DNA of 64,000 nt, from assembly GCF_008122205.1 (NCBI RefSeq), contig NZ_PHNJ01000001.1, forward strand, positions 496,001-560,000, read 5' to 3'. Origin of the DNA: Natronococcus pandeyae. Lineage in GTDB: Archaea; Halobacteriota; Halobacteria; Halobacteriales; Natrialbaceae. Made by a program: the position numbers and the translations under genes. How positions within the stretch are numbered: the stretch's first letter is position 1; each line of letters opens with the position of its first letter. A model generated the notes under the pieces. It ran no database searches. It had not been told where the DNA came from and saw only the letters and a list, made by a program, of their open reading frames with translations. This document shows positions 1 to 8,279 of this stretch, piece by piece.

Positions 1-2
1 CC

Positions 3-398
3 AGCCTGGCCGGCTGCTCGTCCGTTCTCAGCGTGTTCGACGATGACGACGGGCCGTGTGCCGGCGACGAGTGCGACATCGGCATGAGCCGCAACGAGTT
101 CCTCCCCGAGAGCTACGAAGCGAGCGTCGGCGAGACCGTCGTCTGGAAGAACACGAGCGGCGCCGACCACACGGTGACCGCCCTCGAGAACCAGATTCCC
201 GACGAGGCCGAGTACTTCGCCAGCGGCGGCTACGAGGACGAAGAGACGGCGATCGACGCCTGGCACGAGTCCCGCGGCGGTCGCCTCGGCACTCGAGACA
301 CCTACGAACACACGTTCGACGTCCCCGGCACGTACGCCTACATCTGCGAGCCACACGTCAAGGGTGGGATGATCGGCGAGGTCGTCGTCGTCGACTAA
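3..398 (+). CDS. Halocyanin-like blue copper lipoprotein (5' end outside window)
   Basis: The reading frame enters from the left edge. The first visible residues are S-L-A-G-C, a lipobox, so the cut-off part is a signal peptide and the protein is a membrane-anchored lipoprotein on the cell surface. The mature part (about 125 residues) is a plastocyanin/azurin-like domain. It has a His in GADHTVT and, near the C-terminus, YICEPHVKGGM, which together give the His, Cys, His and Met ligands of a type 1 copper site. Halocyanins of this kind are expected to carry electrons at the outer face of the membrane. A GTG at position 33 could be misread as a start, but the lipobox upstream shows that the true start lies outside the window. 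The redox partner is unknown. Confidence 0.88.
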   Translation, partial: SLAGCSSVLSVFDDDDGPCAGDECDIGMSRNEFLPESYEASVGETVVWKNTSGADHTVTALENQIPDEAEYFASGGYEDEETAIDAWHESRGGRLGTRDTYEHTFDVPGTYAYICEPHVKGGMIGEVVVVD

Positions 399-497
399 CC
401 GGGCTGTTTTCGGATACCAGTTCGTTCGAGCGACGAGGACGCGACCATTACGTCACCCAACGGGAGAATTTTGAGCGCGTAGTTCGTCGGTGCGCGT

Positions 498-1472
498 ATG
501 AACGTACGGCAGGTCCTTCCGAAGGACGCGATTCCGAGCGTCGACGAGCCGACGTTCGGGATGGAACACGCTGGAGCCGATGCCGACGAGGTGATCGCCG
601 TCGACGCGACGCCGCCGACCGCGTACCCGATCCGCATTCTGAACTATCACGAGATCGTCAACGACACGATTACGGTCGACGGCGAGACCGTCCCGGTTGC
701 GGTCACGTGGTGTCCGCTCTGTGGCAGCGCGGTCGTCTACGAGCGAACGGTCGACGACCGCACCCTCGAGTTCGGCGTCAGCGGAAAGCTCGCGGACGAC
801 GATCTCGTGATGTACGACCGCGAAACCGGCTCCGAGTGGAAGCAGTCGACCGGCGAGTGTATCGACGGCCCGCTCGAGGGCCGCGAGTTGCGGGTCCGAC
901 CAGCCGCTCTCACGACCTGGGACACGTTTCGCGACCGTCACCCGGACGGGATCGTCCTCCAGCCGCTCGAGGACGCGAAGAGCGAGGCGGCGAGCGACGA
1001 CGACGAACCGGCCTACATCGAGTACGAGGAGGAACCGTACGCCGACTACTTCGATAGCGAGGGGTTCGGTCTCGCCGCACACCGCGGCGCGGACGACGCG
1101 CGGTCCTGGGATCGCGACGACCTCGAGCCCAAGACCGTCGTCCTCGGCCTCGAGATCGGGTCGGACGCGCTCGGCTTCCCGCTCCCTCGCGTGCAGGCTT
1201 CCGGCGGGGTCGTCCACGAAACCGTCGGCGAAACCGACGTCGTCGTCTTCGCGACGGACGACGGCATCCACGCGTTCGAGAATCCGGGATACGAGTTCGA
1301 TCGATCGGACGAAGGACGGTTTCGGGCGGACGAAACGACGTGGGACGGCGCGACGGGCATTGCGGCGGACGGGCGCGAACTCGCTCGAGTGCCGGCGCGT
1401 CGGCTCTTCGCGTTCGCCTGGCAGGACGATCACGGTCCTGATGCGTTCCACTCGTCGTCAGCGCACCAATAA
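498..1472 (+). CDS. DUF3179 domain-containing protein
   Basis: A 324-residue soluble protein matching the DUF3179 family. The diagnostic parts are an N-terminal segment ending in the TWCPLCGSAVVYER motif with two cysteines, then FGVSGKL and a DRETGSEWKQSTGE stretch. No signal peptide or membrane segment is visible, although some relatives are exported. The biochemical function of the family is not established; the C-P-L-C pair could bind a metal or form a disulfide, which is a guess. The ATG at 498 is chosen because the protein begins with the typical family start (NVRQVLPKDAIPS). It is convergent with the ribosomal protein operon that ends at 1499. Confidence 0.82.
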   Translation: MNVRQVLPKDAIPSVDEPTFGMEHAGADADEVIAVDATPPTAYPIRILNYHEIVNDTITVDGETVPVAVTWCPLCGSAVVYERTVDDRTLEFGVSGKLADDDLVMYDRETGSEWKQSTGECIDGPLEGRELRVRPAALTTWDTFRDRHPDGIVLQPLEDAKSEAASDDDEPAYIEYEEEPYADYFDSEGFGLAAHRGADDARSWDRDDLEPKTVVLGLEIGSDALGFPLPRVQASGGVVHETVGETDVVVFATDDGIHAFENPGYEFDRSDEGRFRADETTWDGATGIAADGRELARVPARRLFAFAWQDDHGPDAFHSSSAHQ

Positions 1473-1476
1473 AAAT
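1470..1476 (-). terminator. Oligo-T terminator of the rpS3Ae operon
   Basis: On the minus strand a run of five T follows about 25 bases after the rpS3Ae stop, in the short space between two convergent genes. Oligo-T tracts without a required hairpin are the usual archaeal termination signal. Placement is inferred from sequence only. Confidence 0.4.
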
Positions 1477-1498
1477 CGAATCGGAGTCGACGGCTGCG

Positions 1499-2140
1499 TT
1501 ACTCGCCGGCTGCGACGTCTTCTTCGTCGACGTCGACGGACGTCGCTTCCTCTTCGGCGACTTCCTCGGGGTGGGCCTCGAGGGTCGTCTTCTGGATCTC
1601 GACGCGGCGAAGCGGGTAGATCGTCTTGGCTTCGCCGTAGATCCCCGAGGAGAGCCGTCCCTCGACGATGCTGTCGATGAGTTCCTCGAAGGTTCGCTCG
1701 GCAGCGGCCTCCTCGATCATCGCGACCATCTGCTCGCGGATGGCCTTCTCCTGGCTTGCGTCGGCCTTTTTCGTCGTGAAGGCGACGGGCTGGATCTGGA
1801 CGCGGTAGTCGTCCGTCGTGAGGACGGTGACGTAGGCCTCGATCTTCGAGGCACCGCGGCGGACCAGCGAGCGCAGGTAGTCTCGAGTCAGCGAGTGCTC
1901 GACGAACTCCGTGTACGCCGAGTCGCTCCCGACGTCGGAGATCTTGAAGGTGAGCTTCGTGTTGTTCTCGCTGGCGTTGTTCGTCAGGTCGCCGAGCGTC
2001 GTTTCGATGGTTCGGCCGTAGACCTTTTCCGGTTCGTCCGCGGGGGTCTCTCCGAGTTCCTTGCGGTCGAACTGCTCCGGTGCAAGGACGGTGTACCACC
2101 GCTTCTCCTGTTTCGCGCGTGAAACTGATCGTTCACTCAT
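1499..2140 (-). CDS. rps3ae: 30S ribosomal protein S3Ae (eS1 family)
   Basis: A 213-residue protein of the archaeal/eukaryotic small-subunit protein S3Ae (eS1). Family features are the early KRWYTVLAPEQF block, the LTRDYLRSLVRRGASKIEA block in the middle and the YPLRRVEIQKT segment near the end. The last 25 residues are an acidic tail (EEVAEEEATSVDVDEED), a typical halophile addition. It is the last gene of a leftward operon after rpS15, the RecJ-like gene and pcc1. Its ATG overlaps the end of pcc1 by 8 bases, which points to translational coupling. Confidence 0.96.
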   Translation of the reverse strand: MSERSVSRAKQEKRWYTVLAPEQFDRKELGETPADEPEKVYGRTIETTLGDLTNNASENNTKLTFKISDVGSDSAYTEFVEHSLTRDYLRSLVRRGASKIEAYVTVLTTDDYRVQIQPVAFTTKKADASQEKAIREQMVAMIEEAAAERTFEELIDSIVEGRLSSGIYGEAKTIYPLRRVEIQKTTLEAHPEEVAEEEATSVDVDEEDVAAGE

Positions 2141-2402
2141 GATTCTGTGTTGTCTGGGTGTCGGACACAGCGCCCGTGTCCGTCGGTTCTGCGTGCTGTG
2201 CTACGTCGATCGCGACGTCGAGGTTGACCACGTAGTCGTCGACCGTCGAGTGGAGTCCGGACGTCGTCTCGCGTTCGATCCGCGTGACGACTGAACCGCC
2301 GTCGATCGCGGTCTCCATCTCGTCGGTGTTGTCCGGCTCGATCGCGCGGGCGATCAGTTCCGGATCGTCGTGTGTCGTCCGGATCGTCGCTCGTCGACTC
2401 AC
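2133..2402 (-). CDS. pcc1: KEOPS complex subunit Pcc1
   Basis: An 89-residue protein matching Pcc1, the small dimerisation subunit of the KEOPS complex that makes the t6A modification on ANN-decoding tRNAs. Recognisable parts are the start SRRATIRTTHDD, the central IARAIEPDN and the C-terminal helix region with VDDYVVNLDVA. The GTG start at 2402 is chosen because it overlaps the stop of the upstream RecJ-like gene as GTGA and removes an arginine-rich stretch that does not look like protein. The gene overlaps rpS3Ae by 8 bases downstream. This rpS15-recJ-pcc1-rpS3Ae order is common in haloarchaea as far as I know. Confidence 0.88.
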   Translation of the reverse strand: MSRRATIRTTHDDPELIARAIEPDNTDEMETAIDGGSVVTRIERETTSGLHSTVDDYVVNLDVAIDVAQHAEPTDTGAVSDTQTTQNHE

Positions 2403-3616
2403 TGGAACTCCCTCACTGTCGCGATGATCGTCGACTCGTCCACGTCGGGGTCGTACCGCAGGTAGCCACACCGTCGGCCGTCGTCGTATTCGACGTCACC
2501 GTCGGTCTCGCTCTCGAGGTCCCGGGCGACGGCTTCGACCGTCGCACCGAGCGACTCGTCGCCGCGCGTAGCGATCGCCGCCTCACCGGTCGCGTCACCG
2601 GCCTGTGGCTCATCGCTTGAGGACTCTCCCTCGCTGACGACGAGCACGGTCGATTCGGGCGACCGATAGGCGACCGCCACCTCGGCGATCGTTTCGACGG
2701 GACCGTCCTCGACGCCGAGGACGAACAGCCCGTCGTACCGACCGGTCGTCGCCGTCTCGAGTGCCGCGTGAGTGCGTCGGCCGTGCGCTCGCCAGGCCGC
2801 GAGTGCGGCCTCCGAGACGCCGTGGCCCATCGCGAGCGCGGTACCGGTTCCGGGTTCGGTCCGGGCCGTCGCCGCGAGCACGTCGGCGTAGCCGCCGACC
2901 GTCGCGAACGGGGCGTCGGGCGTCGCGTACGGCTTCAGCGCGCGCTGAATCGCGGTCGCGCTCTCGTCGGTGGCCTCCGGGCACCCGACCGCTTCGAGTG
3001 CGACGAGCGAACCGATCGCGCGGTGATCGTCGGCGTCGAGCGCGTCGGACTCGGGGAGCGAGAGCGCCTCGAGCGCCTCGCGAACCGCGTCCGGGTCGCC
3101 GGACCACGGCGCGCGAAGTCGCGTCGAGTGTGCGAGACCGTCGACCGGGTCCGCGGTCGGCACCGCGACGCCCGGCCGGCGGTCGACGAGACCGCGCTCG
3201 CGTGCGGTCTCGAGCAGCCACTCGCTCTCGCCGGCACCGGGCTCGCTCCCGGCGGCCATCAGACCGCTGAGCGCGAGGATTGGGTCCGGCGTTTCGCCGA
3301 GATCGCGAACGAGGGAGACGGCCTCGAGCGTCGCGGCGCGGTCGGCCGTCCCGAGCTGAGTGACGTCGGCGTCTGCGCTGCCGACGACGATCGTCACGTC
3401 GCCGTTCTCGGCTTCGCCGGCCATCGCCCGTGCGGTTCGCTCCGCGACGGTACGACCGACGGTTACCTGGAACGGGACCCCACGGTCGCTCATCGCTCGT
3501 GCGAGGAGCCCGCTTGCGGCGAGCGCGTCACCGTCGGCTCGCGTGACGAACCGGACGAAGCTCGCGCTCTCGAGCGGGGCGGCCATCGACTCGGCGGTTC
3601 GACCCTCTGTGGACAT
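2399..3616 (-). CDS. RecJ/Cdc45-like DHH-superfamily protein, probably catalytically degenerate
   Basis: A 405-residue member of the archaeal RecJ group, usually annotated as single-strand-specific exonuclease RecJ. The N-terminal motif I is present in altered form, TRADGDALAASG: the D-x-D acidic pair remains but the preceding His is Arg. I find no D-H-H triad in the following 100 residues, and the C-terminal DHHA1-type region (GRYDGLFVLGVED) lacks the usual G-G-G. This argues against normal nuclease activity and for a Cdc45-like structural role with GINS and MCM; that is an inference from motif loss. It lies 3 bases after rpS15 and overlaps pcc1 by 4, so it should be expressed with translation genes. 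Confidence 0.75.
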   Translation of the reverse strand: MSTEGRTAESMAAPLESASFVRFVTRADGDALAASGLLARAMSDRGVPFQVTVGRTVAERTARAMAGEAENGDVTIVVGSADADVTQLGTADRAATLEAVSLVRDLGETPDPILALSGLMAAGSEPGAGESEWLLETARERGLVDRRPGVAVPTADPVDGLAHSTRLRAPWSGDPDAVREALEALSLPESDALDADDHRAIGSLVALEAVGCPEATDESATAIQRALKPYATPDAPFATVGGYADVLAATARTEPGTGTALAMGHGVSEAALAAWRAHGRRTHAALETATTGRYDGLFVLGVEDGPVETIAEVAVAYRSPESTVLVVSEGESSSDEPQAGDATGEAAIATRGDESLGATVEAVARDLESETDGDVEYDDGRRCGYLRYDPDVDESTIIATVREFQ

Positions 3617-3619
3617 CGA

Positions 3620-4087
3620 TTACTCTTCGAGGAGTTCGACTGCCACGTCGTAGGAGTACGCGAAGTCGGCCTCGAGTTTGTCGCCGCGGTAGTAGTCGAC
3701 CAGGCGGCGCACCTTCGACTCGGTGTTCTGCAGGGCGCGCTTGTTCTGGGCGTCCTGCGGGTTCTCCTGAACGTGCTCGCGCAGGCGGATGGCGCGCACC
3801 ATCAGGTTCCGAAGGTCCTCGGGGAGATCGGCTTTCGCGTCGTTCTCTTCGAGGATCTCGGTGATTTTCTTCCCGGTCGCCAGCTTGACGTCCGGGACTG
3901 GGATGCCCGTGACACCTTCGTCACGCAGCTTGATCCCGATCTGGCTGGGATCGTAGCCCTGCTCTGCCAGTTCGACGACGCGGTCTTCGATCTTCTCCGC
4001 GTCGACGTCGCTCCACTCCGGTGGTTCGTCTGCCGTCGGCTTGTCCGAACCGGACGAGCCGCGACGGCGGGTGTGCATTCGTGCCAT
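3620..4087 (-). CDS. rps15: 30S ribosomal protein S15 (uS15)
   Basis: A 155-residue archaeal uS15, longer than the bacterial protein (about 89) because of the N-terminal extension typical of archaea and eukaryotes. Visible parts are the ARMHTRRRGSSGSDKP start, the GYDPSQIGIKLRDEGVTGIP block and the C-terminal LVDYYRGDKLEADFAYSYD. The ATG at 4087 is chosen because MARMHTRRRG is the normal archaeal start; the extra 18 codons upstream do not resemble the family. It is the first gene of the leftward operon, so the promoter should lie in the 225-base gap before the acyl-CoA synthetase gene. Confidence 0.96.
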   Translation of the reverse strand: MARMHTRRRGSSGSDKPTADEPPEWSDVDAEKIEDRVVELAEQGYDPSQIGIKLRDEGVTGIPVPDVKLATGKKITEILEENDAKADLPEDLRNLMVRAIRLREHVQENPQDAQNKRALQNTESKVRRLVDYYRGDKLEADFAYSYDVAVELLEE

Positions 4088-4312
4088 TGTTCGAGGATAG
4101 GAATCGCACTGACCGCACGTTACTCGGCTCTCGCCGTGCACTTCCGCAATCCCAAGCTGCCCGAAAGAGTGGACAGCGAGTCAGATTTGCGGCCGTGCGC
4201 TTCCCACCGGGGATATCGGGAGCAGCGACTAAAGAGTTGCGTCATCCGCTGCAGCGGCGGATCGCACGACGGCGTGACCGCGGTCACGAGATGAGAGAAG
4301 GAGACCGGGTGA

Positions 4313-5935
4313 TTACCCCTGTCCGACCATCGCATCTTCGTCCTCCCACTCCCGCTCGCGGAGTTCGTACTTCTGGATCTTGCCGGTCGCCGTCTTCGGG
4401 AGTTCGTCGACGAACTCGACGTGGTGGACGACCTTGTAGCCGGCGAGGCGTTCGCGCGTGAACGCCGTCAGGTCGTCTTCGGTGACCGCTGGATCGTCGG
4501 GATCACCGTTCGCCGGCACGACGAACGCCTTCGGCGTCTCGCCCCACTTCTCGCTGGGCGACGGGATGATCGCGACGTCAGCGACGTCGGGGTGGTCGAA
4601 CAGCGTGTCCTCGAGTTCGATGCTCGAGATGTTCTCCCCGCCGGAGACGATAATGTCCTTCTTGCGGTCCTGGATCGCCATCAGCCCGTCCTCGTTGACG
4701 ACCGCCAGGTCGCCGGTGTGGAACCAGCCCTCGCGCTTGTCGTCGAACGCCTCTTCGGTCTCCTCGGGTTTCTCCCAGTAGCCGTCCATGACCTGATTGC
4801 CCCGGACGAGGATCTCGCCGATCGTCTCGTCGTCCCACGGCACCTCGTTTCCGTCGTCGTCGACGACTTCGACCTCGGTCGAAAGCGGCGCGATCCCCTG
4901 GCGTTTCTTCAGCGCGAAGCGCTCGTCGCTCTCCTCGTCGATCAGCCGCCGGGTCGCGGAGGTGCCGATGAGCGGCCCGGTCTCGGTCGCGCCGTAGAGC
5001 TGACGGAAGTGCCAGCCGAACTCCTCCTCGACCGTCTCGATGATGCTCTCGGGTGGCGCGGCGCCGGCGGCGGTGACCCGCATCGGCGCGTCGCCCTCGG
5101 TCGGCACATCGTTCTCCTCGAGATACTCGTCGAACAGCGTGAGCACCGTCGGCGCACAGCAGAGGAAGGAGACGTCTTCCTCCCGGATCTGCCGCAGATT
5201 CTCCTCGGCGTCGACGCCGCGCGTGCAGACGTGTTTCGCGCCCATTCCCGTGATGGCGTAGATGTGCCCCCAGCCGTTGACGTGGAACATCGGCAGCGTC
5301 CAGAGGTAGACGTCGTCGTCGCTGATCTCGTGGTGGATCGTCACGAGTTGGGCGTGGAGGGATTCGGTACGGTGCGTTCGCATGACGCCCTTCGGATCGC
5401 CGGTCGTCCCGGAGGTGTAGTTGATCGTGATGACCTCGTCCTCGCTCATCTCCGGCCGCTCGTAGTCGGGATCGGCGGCGTCGAGGAGCGCCTCGAAGTC
5501 CTCCCACTCACCGTCGGACTCCTCGAGCGCGTCGGCGTCGTTCGTGATGAACGTCTCCGTCGGCACCTCGTCGCGAACGGCGTCGATCTTGTGGGCGTAC
5601 TCGTAGTCCGCGACGACGGCATCGACCCCGGCGTCGGTGAGCATATACTCGTAGTCCTCGGGGGTCAGCCGGTAGTTCAGCGGCGTGTGGACTGCGCCGA
5701 TCTGCATGATCCCGTAGGCCGCCTCGAGGTGGTAGTGGGTGTTCGGATCGAGCACCGCCACGCGGTCGCCCTTCTCGATGCCCCGCTCCTGGAGTACTGC
5801 GGACAGTCTGTCGGAACGGTCACCGAGTTCGTCGTACGTAAATCGCTCGCCCGTCGCGCCGACGACGGCTTCCTCGTCGCCGTAGTACTTGCGCGCCCGG
5901 TCGAGAAAATCGGTTACTAAGAGCGGAACCTCCAT
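4313..5935 (-). CDS. AMP-forming acyl-CoA synthetase (long/medium chain), copy 1
   Basis: A 540-residue ANL-superfamily enzyme that activates a carboxylic acid with ATP and CoA. The phosphate-binding loop YTSGTTGDPKG is at about residues 173-183, the LYGATETGP motif is in the middle, FHTGDLAVVNEDG marks the hinge, and the catalytic lysine is in the C-terminal TATGKIQKYELR. Length is normal for fatty-acyl-CoA ligases. The chain-length specificity cannot be read from sequence. It is clearly paralogous to the next gene (6033-7631), with the same order of motifs and long identical stretches, so the pair probably arose by tandem duplication. A 97-base gap separates them, so they may have separate promoters. 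Confidence 0.92.
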   Translation of the reverse strand: MEVPLLVTDFLDRARKYYGDEEAVVGATGERFTYDELGDRSDRLSAVLQERGIEKGDRVAVLDPNTHYHLEAAYGIMQIGAVHTPLNYRLTPEDYEYMLTDAGVDAVVADYEYAHKIDAVRDEVPTETFITNDADALEESDGEWEDFEALLDAADPDYERPEMSEDEVITINYTSGTTGDPKGVMRTHRTESLHAQLVTIHHEISDDDVYLWTLPMFHVNGWGHIYAITGMGAKHVCTRGVDAEENLRQIREEDVSFLCCAPTVLTLFDEYLEENDVPTEGDAPMRVTAAGAAPPESIIETVEEEFGWHFRQLYGATETGPLIGTSATRRLIDEESDERFALKKRQGIAPLSTEVEVVDDDGNEVPWDDETIGEILVRGNQVMDGYWEKPEETEEAFDDKREGWFHTGDLAVVNEDGLMAIQDRKKDIIVSGGENISSIELEDTLFDHPDVADVAIIPSPSEKWGETPKAFVVPANGDPDDPAVTEDDLTAFTRERLAGYKVVHHVEFVDELPKTATGKIQKYELREREWEDEDAMVGQG

Positions 5936-6032
5936 GCGGTGGATCCTTCGGGATCGATCATTATCGTTGTTGGGGATCGGTCAATCGGTGCCAGCACCGA
6001 AACCGACCGACGGCGAGGCTGGTGTGAGGGCG

Positions 6033-7631
6033 CTACTGCTGGCCGACGCGCGTCTCCTCTTCGTCCCAGTACTCCTCGCGGAGTTCGTACTTCTGGACCT
6101 TCCCCGTCGCCGTCTCGGGCAGGTCGTCGACGAACTCGACGCTGCTCGGCTTCTTGTAGCCGGCCAGGTTGTCCGTCACGAACTCGACGATCTCCGACTC
6201 GTCCGGATCGGCGTCCTCTCGCGGGACGACCAGCGCCTTCGGGGTTTCGCCCCACTGCTCGCTCGGGACGGGGATGACGGCGGCCTTCTGGACGGCCGGA
6301 TGATCGTAGAGGACGTCCTCGAGTTCGATGCTCGAGATGTTCTCCCCGCCGGAGATGATGATGTCCTTCTTGCGGTCCTGGATGGCGATCATCCCGTCCT
6401 CGTCGATGGTGGCGAGGTCACCGGTGTGGAAGTAGCCCTCGAGGCGCTCGGTGAACGCCCGCTCGGTCTCGTCGGGTTTGTTCAGGTAGCGGTCCATCAC
6501 CTGGTTGCCGCGGACGACGATCTCGCCGATCGTCTCCCCGTCGCGCGGGACCTCTTCGCCGTCCTCGTCGACGACCCTGACGTCGGTACAGAGCGTCTCG
6601 AAGCCCTGCTTGACCTTGATGTCGCGCCCGCGCTGGGCGAGTCGACGCGGCGAGTTGCTCGTCGTGATGATCGGTGCGGTCTCGGTCAGCCCGTAGATGT
6701 GGATGATCCGCCAGCCGAACTCGTCCTCGACCGTCTCGATGGTCGCCGTCGCGGGCGCGCTCCCGGCGGTCGCGATCCGGACGTCGCGGTCGCCGGTCGT
6801 CTCGACGTCGTTTTCTCCGTGATACTGGATGAGGGTGTTCAGCACCGTCGGCGCACCGCACATGAACGTGACGTCGTACTCCCGGACGCGATCGAAGACC
6901 CCCTCGGCGTCGAACGTCCGCTGGCAGACGTGGGTTCCGCCAGTGCCCGTGATCGCGTAGGTGTGCCCCCAGCCGTTGCAGTGGAACATCGGCAGCGTCC
7001 AGAGGTAGGTGTCGTCGTCGCGGATCTCCATATGCTGGTTGAGCACCAGCGCGTGCCAGTGTTCGGTCCGGTGGGTCCGGACGACGCCCTTCGGGTCGCC
7101 CGTCGTGCCCGAGGTGTAGTTGATGCTGGCGTCGTCGTCCTCGCTGATCTCCGGCCGGTCGGGTTCCTCGGTCGGCTGGCCCTCGAGGAACGCCTCGTAA
7201 TCCAGCCACTCACCACCCTCGATCTCGTCCGCTTGATACCCGACGTACGTCTCGGCCGGGATCGAGTCGCGAACGTCCTGGACCTTCTCGGCGTACTCGT
7301 AGTCCGCGATGAGCGTGTTCGCCGCACAGTCGCCGAGGATGTACTCGTACTCGCCGCTCGTCAGGCGGTAGTTCAGCGGGACGAACACCGCGCCGAGTTT
7401 GTTCGTCGCGTACAGCGTCTCGATGAAGTAGTGGGTGTTCGGCGCGAGCAACGCGACCCGGTCACCCTGCTCGACGCCGCTCTCAGCGAGCGCGTGTGCG
7501 AGTCGGTTGACGCGCTCGTTCACCTCGGCGTAGGTGTACTCCGTGCCGTCGTGGGCGACGACGCCTGTCACGTCGTCGTAGAGGTCGACGGCCCGCTCGA
7601 GGAAGTCCGTCGTGAGCATCTCCTGTTTCAT
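6033..7631 (-). CDS. AMP-forming acyl-CoA synthetase, copy 2
   Basis: A 532-residue ANL-superfamily acyl-CoA ligase, paralogue of the gene just downstream. It shows NYTSGTTGDPKGVVRTH, LWTLPMFHCNGWGH, IYGLTETAP, YFHTGDLATIDEDG and the C-terminal ETATGKVQKYELR with the catalytic Lys. The N-terminal LLTTDFLERAVDLY start also matches copy 1. Expected to be cytoplasmic and to feed fatty or aromatic acids into CoA-dependent degradation, but no beta-oxidation genes are nearby to fix the substrate. The ATG at 7631 is followed by a normal N-terminus. The AT-rich stretch at about 7655-7690 (with TTTTTT and ATCAATT) probably holds its promoter. Confidence 0.92.
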   Translation of the reverse strand: MKQEMLTTDFLERAVDLYDDVTGVVAHDGTEYTYAEVNERVNRLAHALAESGVEQGDRVALLAPNTHYFIETLYATNKLGAVFVPLNYRLTSGEYEYILGDCAANTLIADYEYAEKVQDVRDSIPAETYVGYQADEIEGGEWLDYEAFLEGQPTEEPDRPEISEDDDASINYTSGTTGDPKGVVRTHRTEHWHALVLNQHMEIRDDDTYLWTLPMFHCNGWGHTYAITGTGGTHVCQRTFDAEGVFDRVREYDVTFMCGAPTVLNTLIQYHGENDVETTGDRDVRIATAGSAPATATIETVEDEFGWRIIHIYGLTETAPIITTSNSPRRLAQRGRDIKVKQGFETLCTDVRVVDEDGEEVPRDGETIGEIVVRGNQVMDRYLNKPDETERAFTERLEGYFHTGDLATIDEDGMIAIQDRKKDIIISGGENISSIELEDVLYDHPAVQKAAVIPVPSEQWGETPKALVVPREDADPDESEIVEFVTDNLAGYKKPSSVEFVDDLPETATGKVQKYELREEYWDEEETRVGQQ

Positions 7632-7775
7632 TGGTGGACGGTAGCAGACAACGATGGGATCTGCCTAATTTTTTGCTATCAATTGGAGGATCGAGGGTAG
7701 GGAAAGGTGGCTCGAGGCGGTACGTGACTCCGTCCCACGTCACTGCGCCCCGTCGCTATCGCCCGATATCGAGGG

Positions 7776-7787
7776 GTTTATACTCGC
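7776..7787 (+). promoter_or_regulatory. TATA box of the tRNA-Ala gene
   Basis: The sequence GTTTATACTC sits about 34 bases before the first base of the mature tRNA. Transcription would start around 7805-7810, giving a short 5' leader for RNase P to remove. Placement is by spacing and resemblance to the haloarchaeal TATA element. Confidence 0.5.
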
Positions 7788-7814
7788 GTGTGCAAAAGCA
7801 GGGAGTGCGTACGA

Positions 7815-7886
7815 GGGCTCGTAGATCAGTGGTAGATCATCCCCCTGGCACGGGGAAGGCCCCGGGTTCAAATCCCGGCGAGTCCA
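7815..7886 (+). tRNA. tRNA-Ala (anticodon GGC)
   Basis: A complete cloverleaf of 72 bases. The acceptor stem GGGCTCG pairs with CGAGTCC and contains the G3:U70 wobble pair that is the identity element for alanyl-tRNA synthetase. The D stem GATC/GATC, the anticodon stem TCCCC/GGGGA and the T stem CCGGG/CCCGG with loop TTCAAAT all form. The seven-base anticodon loop CTGGCAC gives anticodon GGC, reading GCC and GCU. Position 73 is A and the CCA end is not encoded. There is no intron. A TATA box lies just upstream. Confidence 0.97.
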
Positions 7887-8279
7887 CTATTTTGCGGCGC
7901 GAACAAATGCGTGAGCGCCGCGAATCGTCGTCGAAGCGGGATTTGAAGCCCTGGAAGTCGTGGTTCGAAAGACGCCTTTGACATCTTTCGTCATCACGAG
8001 AGAGCGAAGCGAGTGATCGTCTTCCTTCGGATTCAAAGCCGGCGAGTCCTTTCACTCCAGCTCGCTTCGTTCACTCCAGTCCACTCGAATTTCTGCCGTA
8101 GTACGGTTCTATACCGCAAAAACGGATCTCGAGCCGACCGAATTCGTTACGTTCAGACTGGCGACTGACCTCTCGCAGAAAGCGCTCGGTAGCCATCCGA
8201 ACGCGGAGTGGCGTCTGTCCGCGTTTTTCTGAACGGATGGATGGAAGTAGCGCGAACGGCCGCCGGCTTCGGCGACCGG
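7887..8279. other. Gene-free stretch after the tRNA, with tRNA-end-like fragments
   Basis: Nearly 400 bases without a convincing gene. At 8032-8049 the sequence repeats the T-loop and acceptor 3' end of the tRNA (TTCAAAGCCGGCGAGTCC against TTCAAATCCCGGCGAGTCC). At about 7939-7949 an inverted copy of the T arm is seen (CGGGATTTGAA). Between them is GAGAGCGAAGCGAGTGATC, a haloarchaeal intergenic GCGAAGCGAG-type motif. This pattern fits an old integration scar at the tRNA, since haloarchaeal integrases use tRNA 3' ends as attachment sites, but no integrase gene remains. Confidence 0.45.
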
